The position numbers were made by a program, and so were the translations under genes. Shown here piece after piece: positions 10,370 to 20,150 of a stretch of 64,000 nucleotides of DNA (the first letter of the stretch is position 1; each line of letters opens with the position of its first letter). Source of the stretch: Rhizophagus clarus. Its lineage: Eukaryota > Glomeromycota > Glomeromycetes > Glomerales > Glomeraceae. The DNA lies in contig BLAL01000025.1 in the NCBI GenBank assembly GCA_015698045.1, positions 248,001 to 312,000 on the forward strand, in the 5' to 3' direction. The notes beneath the pieces are model-generated. The model did no database searches and was not told the origin of the DNA. It saw only the letters and a program-made list of their open reading frames with translations.

Positions 10370-10620
10370 TTGGTGAATATTCATGTCTGTATCTTTGTAA
10401 TATCAGAAAGGCTTGCAATAACCCTTGCATTCGTCCAGAAGGTTGCCAATTTCATTGAAAAGCTAAAAAACAGATACCATGTTCTGATTGCAAGAAGCCT
10501 ACAGCTTCTGCTTATGACCGATGCCCGTTACATGTTGGAAGCTATTATGTTATTCAGTATTATGACAGGCTTTGATTACAGATACAAGAAAGTAATGGAT
10601 AAATCATTTCGGCTAACACT
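10370..10620 (+). pseudogene. Cysteine/histidine-rich coding remnant
   Basis: Plus-strand sequence here encodes a cysteine-rich pattern (ACNNPCIRPEGCQFH, then PCSDCKKPTASAYDRCPLHV and YYVIQYYDRL) typical of a small zinc-binding domain. The pattern is spread over a frame that is no longer open, so it is a relic. I do not recognise the family. It lies just outside the polymerase-like start of the Polinton fossil and could belong to that fossil or to another element. Confidence 0.4.
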
Positions 10621-10659
10621 TTATCTTAATTTTAGCCAGAATTTTGGGCGTAATATCTA

Positions 10660-11376
10660 ATGGACATTTACTAAATTTTCGTTAGACTTGCTTTTTATAT
10701 TTTTTCGTTAAAGTTTTATGATTAATATGCTATTTAATAAATTAGCTCGCGCAGAATCCATTCTTGACTAAGGAAAAGTTAGGATAATTCCATGGATTTT
10801 ATAGAAAAATATTGGTTTTTTCGTTAGATTTATTAAATTTCCTAGCAACGGGCAGAATCGTTAGCCTTAAATGTATTAATTAAGAAGTTAGCCTGCACAA
10901 AGCCAATTCCTAATATATATAATTTTTCATTAGACTTATAAAATTCCTGGCAGGGCAGAATAGTTAGACTTTAATTTTTTTATTAAATTTATATGCTATT
11001 TATTAAGCTATCTTGCGCAGAACAAGACTCCAAACAATATATAAATATGTTAGATTTGAGTTTGCTTAATGATCATATAAAAAAAAACCCTATGTAAGAC
11101 TTTTATTTGCTTATTTTAAGATAAAATTTTTAGTTGGTTAGATATTTAAATGCGTAGTTGAACTTATTTTTATTTCAGCTCAGTAATTATATTTGCGTAG
11201 CAGAACCCCTTATTCGTATAACAAAGATTTTCATATATATATGTAGAAAGAGAAAATTTTAATTTCACACGTATATCAAAAAAATTTTTTTACAAAAAAT
11301 TTTTTTAAACTGATACTTCTTTTCTATTATTTTACACATTTTAATTTTATAAACACAATATTGTATTTAATATTTA
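10660..11376. repeat. Dispersed repeat with TCGTTAGACTT words
   Basis: AT-rich sequence with repeated phrases CGTTAGACTT, TATGCTATTTAATAA and ATTCTTGACTAAGGAAAAGT. The same phrases recur in the same orientation at 17,880-18,120 and 18,590-18,790, so this is a dispersed family of unknown type. No coding capacity was seen. Confidence 0.6.
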
Positions 11377-11820
11377 CAGTCAGCAAAAATGTCACACTTG
11401 ATGTCGATCATTAATAATAAAGTTTGTATAACCAAAACAAGGCGAAGTTAATATCGGAGCCAAAATTTAAGTATACATTAAAAATTTTTTAAACTTTCGC
11501 CAGTGATACTTTATGATTTATGTTACATACTTTTATAATTTTTAGAACACTTTAATATTTATATAAAAAAAATATTAGCAGCGTAACTTTACTCACTTTT
11601 TCGCTTTTATGTCGCTGATTGAACTAATAAACACGCTTAAAAGTTTGCGAATACCACCCAGATATACGTCTTTCATAGCGATCTCACACAAAACATAAGC
11701 AAGAATTAGCGGTTTAGACGACAGTTTTTGTAAAAATTTCAAATTATTGTTTTATTTATATGATATTTTTAATTACTTTATTGTAATTTTGCAATTATAA
11801 TACAAATAATAATAAATAAA

Positions 11821-12018
11821 TTAATTATTTTTATTTACACAATAATTCCACCAACCATAAACTCTTTTCTTATCCCATTCAGTTCCAAGTTGTTGAAGGA
11901 TTTCATCATACATATGGGTTGGAATCTTATTATTATAATCTAATAAACGACTCAGTATTTGTACTTCATGCGGGAGTATTTTTCTTCGTTTTTTGGACTC
12001 CTGGGTATCAGCTTGCAG
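11821..12018 (-). CDS. Last exon of the DUF6589-like gene: homeodomain-like helix-turn-helix
   Basis: After an intron with donor GTACCG at 12,082 and acceptor TTTAG at 12,019, the minus strand reads in frame to a stop at 11,821. The 60-odd residues include KKRRKILPHEVQILSRLLDY and then KRVYGWWNYCVNKNN. Spacing of a basic arm, a first helix with a leucine pair, a second helix (MYDEILQQLG) and a third helix with tryptophan followed by basic and asparagine residues matches a homeodomain-like fold. It could bind the element's terminal repeats. The fold call is by eye only. Confidence 0.5.
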   Translation of the reverse strand: MQADTQESKKRRKILPHEVQILSRLLDYNNKIPTHMYDEILQQLGTEWDKKRVYGWWNYCVNKNN

Positions 12019-15000
12019 CTAAAGTAGCACAGAAAGATTAGGCATGAATTAAGGTCACAATAAAGAATTGCATATACGGTACCTCTGGCTGGGATATTTC
12101 TTTATCATGCTTTTGCCTTCGCCTTGCCTTTCTCCTAGTTTTTTTTTTCTCGGTATAGTCTTTGTGTCTTGTTCTCCAAATTTCTAAAGCACGTCTTCCT
12201 TGTGCAATTTGAGGTTCGATCTTTATCACATCTTGTTTATAAATTACTTGCATTCGCTCTAAACCATTTTTGTAACATGCAACTAATCTTTTGTACCCCT
12301 CTTTGTGTAATTCAGGTGGTTCAAGATCTTTAAAAATTTCATGAGATAATGGATCTATCATATCAAAAATAATAACCAAATCTTCAATTAACTTCCATAA
12401 TACTTCCCTTCTGGAATCAATAGCGCGTTCACTCTGAGAAATTGAGGTATCATCAAGATATTCACTTAAAAGTAGATCAATTCTATCCCTTTCTGATTGG
12501 GCTGCTTTAATACTCGCCTTTAATTTTGCTTCATCAATAACGATTTCAGTAATGTTTTGTTTTATAAAATGAACACCAAACGTTTCAAGGGCTTCGTCAA
12601 AGCCAAAACAAACAGGTTTTTGATCTTCATTTCTGTTATCAGTGTTCTTCGGTATTCTGAATGCCCCCAACATATTGCAAAATCTCATTTAGTCTTGGAT
12701 ACTTGGTTAAGGTAGAGAGGTGCTGGGTAATCGCTACTGCATAATTAGATTTACCGGCGCTTGGGAAAAGAGGTGAGGCAGCAGAAAGAGCATCTCGTTG
12801 CAAATTGTGATTTCCAATTCTCATTCCTATCCGGTGCATTTTCCAAATCCTAGCCCATTGATAATAAAGATACCAAACTTTTAACAAAATATTTGTGTCA
12901 TTATTTCCATCCATTATTTCAGACAAAAGAATATTTTTTTTTTTGCATATATATTAACTGCAACTCCAACTGCTAACCACAAAAGATCTAATACTCTAGA
13001 TGTTGTTCGATAATCAACAGCAGCTTCAAACTTATCTAAAAATCGAACACCCAATTTTCTCGCTAAATTTAAAAGCCCATAGCTGAAAAACAACACAATT
13101 AGAACTGAACAGAAGTCTTTTAAGGTATGCCATTATCCAAGCAATGGTCTTAATTGGGGAAATTGCGCTTGACATCTCATTAACCAGCGAAAGATTGCCT
13201 CATCAGCAACGATATCAAGGTACCTGTTTTCTTGCAAATTAAAATCAGCTCTATACATGTTAGCAACTTCTAAAATCGCTTGATCTGAATTTGGGCTATC
13301 AGCTGGCTCAAGAATCACAACATGGGGAGAAGGGCCTTTACAACCATATTCAAATTCTGCTAATATTTTCTTTTTGATTGTTTCTGCATCAAAATTTCGA
13401 TTATATTCTATATTCTTTTCATTTGTTTTTTGGATATCTAACAATCTCTCTAACACATTTTGAAATCTGTTCAGAGCTTCCTTTGTAGTAGAGTTCATAC
13501 CAAATATATTGGCGGTTTCTTCATCTAAGATAATTACTTCTTCCTGACATGATGCAAGACTATTGGGAATCTTTGACTGAAATACCATTCTTAAGGTCGC
13601 GTGTGAAGTATCTCGAGTGGCATCGTATATATTCCCAAAAGAAAAGGTTTTTTGTTTAAAATCTATATTATCGATAATTGCAAGATTCCATATATTTGAT
13701 TCTTGGTATAATCTTTGTGTAGGAATAACTTTATTAATACGTTTGTTCTCTAGATTTCTTTCATGACGTTCACTATGTCTGATTACGTTCCATATAGTAA
13801 AAAGACGATGAAGTGATGATAATAATTTTGGTTTACGTGCCAAACTACTCAGCATACTAGTTAACCAAGTTCCATATAAAGGGAAGGCTATACTAACAAG
13901 AACAGAGGCGAAAAAAGTAACTATTTTTATAATTGTATTTTCAGGTAAAGTTTTTTTTTCTTGTTCGCGCTGTTTTCTTTTTCTATTACTAATAGCAAGT
14001 TTTCGGTTAAAGATTTCTATCAACAATCCCTGAAAAAATGCTGTAATAAAATCTGGAAATGCGTGAAAATATTCTAAAAGTGATTCAGGTGAGTTTAATG
14101 AATCTTTTTTCTTATTTATCACTTCGCGTGATTTCCAGAGTTTAATTCCAAATTTTCGTCCAAACTTTTCACAGTTTATATCATCACTTTCTTTACTATT
14201 GCTGATGGGTGTATCGAGAAAGAGAATTTGAATAATGAAAAGGCTAGGGGTTTCATCCGATTTGAAATTATCTAAAGTTGATGATGTAGTTTTAGTTGAT
14301 GTGGGAATAAAAGGAAGAATAACTTTAACAATAGATTTTAAAATTTCTTCTTTTTTTGTCTCTTCATCTGTATGAGAAAAATTAATAAGCCAATTCGCAA
14401 TTATTTTAATTCCTTTTGTAATATCTTCTTCATGCAATTTATCTTAAACACAGTTTGATCTTTTACCTCGACCAGTACGTTTATGAATATGTCCACCCAG
14501 TCATTCGTAACAAGCGCAACAAACAAATCTTAGTTTCTTTATTTCATTAAAAGCAGGCTTTGATATAAAAGAACTCCTTAATGCATTACAGTGTATTGCC
14601 CCATTACAAGGTACTTGGATATTTCGTTCATTAATCAACAAAGAATGAGTTCTACATCCTTCCCCTCGACTAAAAAAATTGTAAATTTTTTTACATCCTA
14701 TACATCTTCGATGTTGAACTATTGCATCTGTAAATTCTTTAAATATTTTTTCTTTAGAATCGTGAATTTGGTTTTGATCATACAAAAAATGCGAATCACA
14801 TACCCCTAATTTTAAATGATCATTGTTGGCTTGTTGAACTGCATCCTGATCTATTTGTCATATTCCAATTAAGTTTCGCATTTTTCTAAGTTTATAAGTA
14901 TCACCACATCGTTTAATTGTACCATGAATATTGTCAATAATTACACAAGATAAAAGTGCATTGTATTTTTGGTTAATAGGTCCTTCATTTTCGTCATTTG

Positions 15001-15298
15001 GTATTATTTCGTCTTTCTCTTCTTGATTATTATCAAAATTATGTTCAACATTAACTTGTTCCAATTCTGCTTCAATATCACTATCATATTCACCCTTATA
15101 TACTTCTATTTCAATATCATTTTTTTCTTCATGAGTTATTATTTCGCTTAATGCATTACTAAACCTAATGGTAAATTCCTCAAAATCACTATCCAGTTCA
15201 AATACTTCTTCGTCACTATCCGTTAAATCGTCTTCACTAGCATAATTTAAGTTAAATTCTTGACGCGGTATAGAATTGTTAAAATTTGATATTGTCAA
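11821..15298 (-). pseudogene. DUF6589-like protein with C-terminal homeodomain-like segment, degraded
   Basis: Minus-strand open segments from 15,298 to 11,821 form one gene. Order: an acidic N-terminus (15,298-14,858), cysteine/histidine-rich part (14,785-14,501: RRCIGCKKIYNF, FVCCACYE), a large middle part (14,437-13,133) with NIYDATRDTSHATLRMVFQ, PHVVILEPADSPNSDQAI and IVADEAIFRWL, then WHTLKDFCSVL and the GKSNYA block (12,926-12,639), and CFGFDEALETFGV (12,688 on). The combination of a WHT.KD block and a G-K-x-N-Y-A block is what I recall for DUF6589 proteins. A 64-bp GT-AG intron (12,019-12,082) leads to a last exon ending at 11,821. Several in-frame stops and at least one frame change show decay. 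Catalytic function is unproven. Confidence 0.6.
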
Positions 15299-15682
15299 AA
15301 TACTCCAACTTTAGGCTCCTAATTGAACTGAATGTAATTAAAACTCTCGTCAAAGTAACACTTTTATTTTATTGTTTCAATCATATATTCTTACGTTACT
15401 TATTTTGTAAAAGGGCGTTTCATTGTGTAATTTCAGTGTTACCTTTAACCTGAAATTTCTGATTTTAACTAAATTTGGGCTGAAATTATAGTTTCGGCCA
15501 GAGTTAAGAAAAGTTTGACCAGAATTACGATTTAAAGATCAGCATTTTTTAACTATTTAAAGTAATTTTTATTATTTATATATGCATTATATATTCTAAG
15601 ACAATGTTTATAATGATGATTTACATTATGAATTTATGATATTTAGCATAAAAAATATCAAGTGTGACATTTCCACTGACTG

Positions 15683-16450
15683 TTTATAAAAAAAATCATG
15701 TTTTTATAATAATATTCTTATATTCTTATTTTTTGTTTGCTAATTTTACTCATATATAAAATGAATTTTGGACAAATGAAATTACCTTTTTATGTTTAAG
15801 TAAATTGTTTAGCTGTTGTAAAAAGTATTTGTATTTCAATTTTTATGATTCTAAGTATAATATTTGTGAAGATAATTATATTTTTTAAACAGTACTAACT
15901 CCAAAAATTTTTTTTTTTTCTCTTTTAACTTCAGGACGTAATAACATCACTTTGGTCAAATGAAATTACTTTTTTTATATTTATAATGTTATTCAGTAAT
16001 ATCAAATCTACCTGTGTATAAATTTTTATAATGATTGGATTAATATTCGTGGAATGGGATTAACTTTTATACTTTTAATTATTATCGTTTAAGTGATTTT
16101 AATTTTAAAGTGTAATTTTTTTTTATTTTAAATCAACTTGTCAACTTTAAGAAGTTGTTCATAAGGGTTGGCAATAATTTATATTTTAATTTTTATAAAT
16201 CTAAATATAATAATATTTATAAAAAATTCCAAATTTTAAAACTATTTTTAAAATAGCAATAGTATATTAATATTATATTAATATTAATTAAAATTAAAAA
16301 TTCTGAAGTTGTATATCATTTTATATTATTAATTTATTAATATTTAGTGAATTAATTTCACAATTTTTTTTCATAATGATATAAAAAATTAATTTACTAT
16401 TACTATATATATATTTATTATAATTAAATTATTTTTTTATACTTACAGTA
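15683..16450. other. AT-rich spacer between two transposons
   Basis: No gene seen. The segment contains degenerate direct repeats, for example GACAAATGAAATTAC at 15,770 and GTCAAATGAAATTAC at 15,955, and TTTTTATAAATCTAAATATAA-like variants of a phrase near 15,840. It is very AT-rich. Confidence 0.5.
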
Positions 16451-17723
16451 CAGTCCTGGACATAAGTATCCGTACCCCCGCCATTAAAAAAAAAATTAAT
16501 AAACTATAAAAAAATTTTTTTTTATTATAAAGTACAAGACGAGTTCTGATCATTAATACATAGTAAAGTCCCCCCCTGCATTTATTAATGCCGTAACTCT
16601 CTTTTCCATACTATTAACAAGATTTTTAGCTAATTGAACCGGTAATTGGTTCCATTCTTTTGTTAATTCCGCCTTTAATCTCCTAGATGTTTTAATTTTT
16701 TTTTTTGAAATTTTAATTTTCAGGAGTTGCCAAACATTTTCTATAGGATTTTGATCGGGAGACATAAATGGCCAAGGTAATACGGTCACTTCATTTTCTT
16801 CCTTCCATTTTTTGCAAATTTTCGAACGGTGCTTGGGATCATTGTCTTCTTGCAAGATCCAATCTATGCTATCTTCACCAAAAAGCTCACAGGCGGAAGG
16901 CAAGAGACCCCTCTCATAGATACTACACATAAAAAGGGCATCCAGGTTTCTTTCAAAGCATATCAACTTACCAAATCCTGAAAAAGAAAAACAACCCCAA
17001 ACATGAACTTTCTGTAGATGCTTGACCGTACGGAATATTTTTGGCCTCCCGACGAACTTCCAAACCTTTCTATTTGACTGGAATAATTGAAAAGTACTCT
17101 CATCAGTAAAAATAACTTGTTTCCAGTCAAATTTTTGATGTTTTTTTGCCCATTTTAACCGGTTAGCTCTGTGTTTCTCAGAAAGCAAAGGTTTGAAAGT
17201 TTCTTTCACAAATTTACCCCCAGACTCACCAAGACGTCGCCTAATTGTCCTTGAACTAACAGTAACACCTTGTTTTTCGAGTTTTTGTTGAATTTCAGTA
17301 CTGGTAATATCATGTTTTTTCATTGCCAACTTCACAATTCGATTATCTTGTGCTTTGGTGGTGCTGCGAGGTCGGCCTAACTTCTGTTCATCGGTTAAAT
17401 CCTTATCTTTCTTGTATTTTTTCACCCAATAAGCTACTGTAGACTTACTACAGTGAACATAAGATGCTATTTTTTCATATCCCCACTTTGGACCTTCTGG
17501 ATGTTCGTGTAAAAAAACAATTTCATATCGTTTGTCAAGTGAGAGAGACATTTTTTGTGGCTGAAAATTGCCGATCATCTAACTCCTGATTTATATGTCG
17601 TACAAACCTCTAATTTTATATTTGATCAAGATTAATATTGATCTTCAATCTTGGAAATTTTTAGGGTAGGTTATCATGTGACTTCGGAAAATATTGGGGT
17701 ACGGATACTTATGACCAGGCCTG
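16451..17723. mobile_element. Tc1-type (Tc1/mariner) transposon, apparently complete
   Basis: Element of 1,273 bp with near-perfect 28-bp terminal inverted repeats: left CAGTCCTGGACATAAGTATC and right (inverted) CAGGCCTGGTCATAAGTATC, both continuing CGTACCCC, with two mismatches. TA dinucleotides flank both ends (16,449-16,450 and 17,724-17,725), the hallmark Tc1/mariner target duplication. It contains one uninterrupted transposase gene on the minus strand. Good ends, a TA duplication and an open gene suggest a recent and possibly still active insertion. Confidence 0.95.
16553..17578 (-). CDS. Tc1-family DD34E transposase, intact
   Basis: Single-exon gene of 341 residues, normal length for Tc1 transposases. 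The N-terminus holds two helix-turn-helix segments (about residues 30-55: WGYEKIASYVHCSKSTVAYW, and about 88-115), with the GRPR minor-groove hook (residues 69-72) between them. Catalytic residues are visible: Asp159 in IFTDEST, Asp245 in QEDNDPKH and Glu280 in DQNPIENVW; 34 residues separate the last two, giving DD34E. It cuts the element at its inverted repeats and inserts at TA sites. Start could be Met1 or Met10 (MSLSL); the second gives a more usual N-terminus. No break is visible. Confidence 0.95.
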   Translation of the reverse strand: MIGNFQPQKMSLSLDKRYEIVFLHEHPEGPKWGYEKIASYVHCSKSTVAYWVKKYKKDKDLTDEQKLGRPRSTTKAQDNRIVKLAMKKHDITSTEIQQKLEKQGVTVSSRTIRRRLGESGGKFVKETFKPLLSEKHRANRLKWAKKHQKFDWKQVIFTDESTFQLFQSNRKVWKFVGRPKIFRTVKHLQKVHVWGCFSFSGFGKLICFERNLDALFMCSIYERGLLPSACELFGEDSIDWILQEDNDPKHRSKICKKWKEENEVTVLPWPFMSPDQNPIENVWQLLKIKISKKKIKTSRRLKAELTKEWNQLPVQLAKNLVNSMEKRVTALINAGGDFTMY

Positions 17724-18136
17724 TAAATAAAATTATATATATCAGAAAAAAAATTGCTTAGTAAAATAAAAATTCAAAGGTTATAATAAGAGTTTGCTTA
17801 GCAGAACTTAAAATAATTTGCTTATTGATCATAGTAAATTTTGAAATTTTCATCTGATCTATATATATATTATTCGGGATCTTCGTAGAACCTGTTCTTG
17901 ACTAAGGAAAAGTTGGGACAATTCTGTAGATTTCTTCTGAATTTTTATAGGTGGCATTTCGTTAGACATTTATATAAAATATGCTATTTAATAAGCTAGC
18001 CTGCATTGAACCCGTTCTTGATTAAGGAAAAGTTAGGACAAAAATCCTGTTAGATTTATTTAACAAATATGATATTTAATGAGCTAGCTTATACAGAAGC
18101 CATTCTTGTATATAAAAAAGTTTGTTAGATTTAAAT
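17724..18136. repeat. Dispersed repeat with TTCTTGACTAAGGAAAAGTT words
   Basis: Non-coding. Phrases such as GAACCTGTTCTTGACTAAGG and ATATGCTATTTAATAAGCTA repeat two to three times here and match the family at 10,660-11,376 in the same orientation. Confidence 0.6.
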
Positions 18137-18559
18137 AAGGTTGCCTACCGAAATTAGGTAGTTTAGGCCAAGGCCGAAACTTTTTTGTAGCTGAAAGTTT
18201 AGGCAATTAAAAGTAAATTTGCTGAAATTATAATGCCAAAATTATTACCGAAATGCCAAAATTTGGCCGAAATTATAAGCCGGCTTTAATATTATAATTC
18301 TGGCCAAATAAAGGATTGATATAAAAATTTCCATATTTGGATTTTTGTATAACTATTGTGTAATACAATTTTCCAATTTTACTGGAAATTAAAATTTCCT
18401 TTTTTAGAAATTTGTGTAATGTCACATGACTTAATACCATAATTTCGGCTGATTTTTAATTTTGGCCAAAATTAAAAATAGTTTCAGCTTTAGTTTCAGA
18501 ATGGATTTGATTGGCCGAAACTTTTCAGAATTTCCTTTTTAGTTTCGGCAGGCAACCTT
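18137..18559. mobile_element. 423-bp inverted-repeat element, copy 1 (MULE-type MITE)
   Basis: Starts AAGGTTGCCTACCGAAA and ends TTTCGGCAGGCAACCTT, an inverted repeat with one mismatch. The flanks AGATTTAAAT and AGATTTAAAA (18,127-18,136 and 18,560-18,569) match at nine of ten bases, fitting a 9-11-bp Mutator-like target duplication. The interior has further self-complementary GGCCGAAA and TTTCGGCC words and no gene. Confidence 0.8.
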
Positions 18560-18980
18560 AGATTTAAAAAGTTACATAATTTTTTGTTAGACATTTTATG
18601 GGGTAATAAGAACTGTTAGACTTAAATTCGTTAGACTTATTTTTTTGTTAGACTTATTTATGGGATAATAAGGACCGTTAGACTTAAATTTGTTAGACTT
18701 ATTTAATAAATATGCTAATTAATGTGCTAATCCTTGTAGAATTAATTCCTGATATATTTATTTTTGTTAGACTTATTTTTCGTTAGATTTATTTACAATA
18801 GAGAAATTACAATTTTAGAAGTCTTAGAAGTTTTTCTAATATAATAATAAAAAATCGATATAGAAATTAACCTTCTAAGCCGGCTAGAAGTTTTTCTAAC
18901 AAAATATAAAAATTAATATTCTAAATCTTTTAGAACTAATTCTTATATAATAAAAAAAAATGATATTGATTTTAACATTC
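18560..18980. repeat. Dispersed TTGTTAGACTTATTT repeat
   Basis: Repeated TTGTTAGACTTATTT, ACCGTTAGACTTAAATT and AGAAGTTTTTCTAA words, several in tandem, related to the repeats at 10,660 and 17,880. No gene seen. Confidence 0.55.
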
Positions 18981-18991
18981 AGGGAGCTGAC

Positions 18992-19050
18992 ACACAATGG
19001 GAAGTGGGAGATGGACCTACAGTCCTTAAACCCTCACTTTCCCATTGTGT
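18992..19050. other. Strong GC-richer hairpin
   Basis: ACACAATGGGAAGTGGGAG pairs with CTCACTTTCCCATTGTGT across a loop of about 22 bases, in otherwise very AT-rich DNA. The stem is about 18 bp with one or two bulges or mismatches. It may be the core of a small inverted-repeat element or a structured RNA; nothing else identifies it. Confidence 0.7.
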
Positions 19051-19519
19051 AAAAGCATAACTGGATTTTTAGAATTAGGAATATTAAAAACTGAAAAAAA
19101 ATAATAAAAATAAATAAATTTAGTTTAAAATACTGAAAAAAGTGAAAAAATAAATAAAATAAAATAAATTTTGGTAAATACTGAGTAATTTATATTTATT
19201 AAAATTAGTATAAATCCACATATATCTATTATAAACTTTATACAAACATAATATGTGAGTTACTCCCAAATTGACTGATCTATATAAACTCAATTTATGG
19301 GTTTAAAAAGTAACTTCATATAAACTCTATATAAATCTGTATATGAGTTATATTAGTATTATTCAGGATCCTGTTAGACTTGTTAGAAAATGCAAGGTTT
19401 AACAAAAAACTTTCTTTTTTTAATTCATGTTTTAAAGCATTATGTGATCTAAAGAATATTCTGTTAACTCCAATCACTATTTTAGAGTAGAAGAATATTT
19501 TGTTAGAAGAATTTTAGAT
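19051..19519. other. AT-rich non-coding stretch
   Basis: No gene or clear element seen. It contains repeated TATAAACTCTATATAAA-like words at 19,190-19,360. Confidence 0.45.
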
Positions 19520-19945
19520 AAGGTTTACCTACCAAAATTAGATGGTTTAAGCCAAGACCGAAACTTTTTTGTAGCTGAAAATTTAGGCAATTAAAAGTAA
19601 ATTTGCTAAAATTATAATACTGAAATTATTACCAAAATACTAAAATTTGGCTGAAATTATAAGCTAGCTTTAATATCATAATTCTAGCCAAAATAAAGGA
19701 TCGATATATAAATTTTCTTTTTTAGAATATTGTATAACTATTGTATAACTCAATTTTCCAATTTTACTGGAAATCAAAATTTCCTTTTTTTAGAAATTTG
19801 TGTAATGTTACATGACTTAATACTGTAATTTTAGCTAATTTTTAATTTTAGCTAAAATTAAAAAATAATTTTGGCCTTAGTTTGGAATGGATTTGATTGG
19901 CTGAAATTTTTCAGAATTTTCTTTTTAGTTTTGGCAAGCAACCTT
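19520..19945. mobile_element. 426-bp inverted-repeat element, copy 2 (MULE-type MITE)
   Basis: Same family as 18,137-18,559, same orientation, similar length and about 85-90% similar by eye. It begins AAGGTTTACCTACCAAAA and ends TTTTGGCAAGCAACCTT; many differences are C-to-T or G-to-A type. Flanks AATTTTAGAT and AATTTTAGGC (19,510-19,519 and 19,946-19,955) match at eight of ten bases, again fitting a 10-bp target duplication. Confidence 0.8.
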
Positions 19946-20150
19946 AATTTTAGGCCTAAGAAGAACCTGCAGGGTGATGGTTATGAGCATAAAATGATGG
20001 TGTGAAATGATGACATTAAGATAATTTAATATCTTCCATAGTTGCTTGAAGATAAGTTTTCAAGATAATGTATCCTAAGTTGAGAAGTAATCTATAAGTG
20101 ATCGAAAACCATCCTGCAAACTATTTATTATTTAATAAGACTTTCTATAT

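Larger units (their letters stand above)
11377..15682. mobile_element. 4.3-kb inverted-repeat element with a DUF6589-like gene
   Basis: The ends are inverted copies of about 26 bp. The left starts CAGTCAGCAAAAATGTCACA. The right end, read inward, starts CAGTCAGTGGAAATGTCACA; both continue CTTGAT. The four bases TTTA flank both sides (11,373-11,376 and 15,683-15,686), consistent with a 4-bp target duplication. A shorter element with the same CAGTCAG ends and flanking ATAT occurs at 20,151-21,528. The only gene is a minus-strand DUF6589-like reading region filling most of the interior. The arrangement suggests a DNA transposon whose mobilising protein is the DUF6589-like product; that role is an inference. 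Confidence 0.7.
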
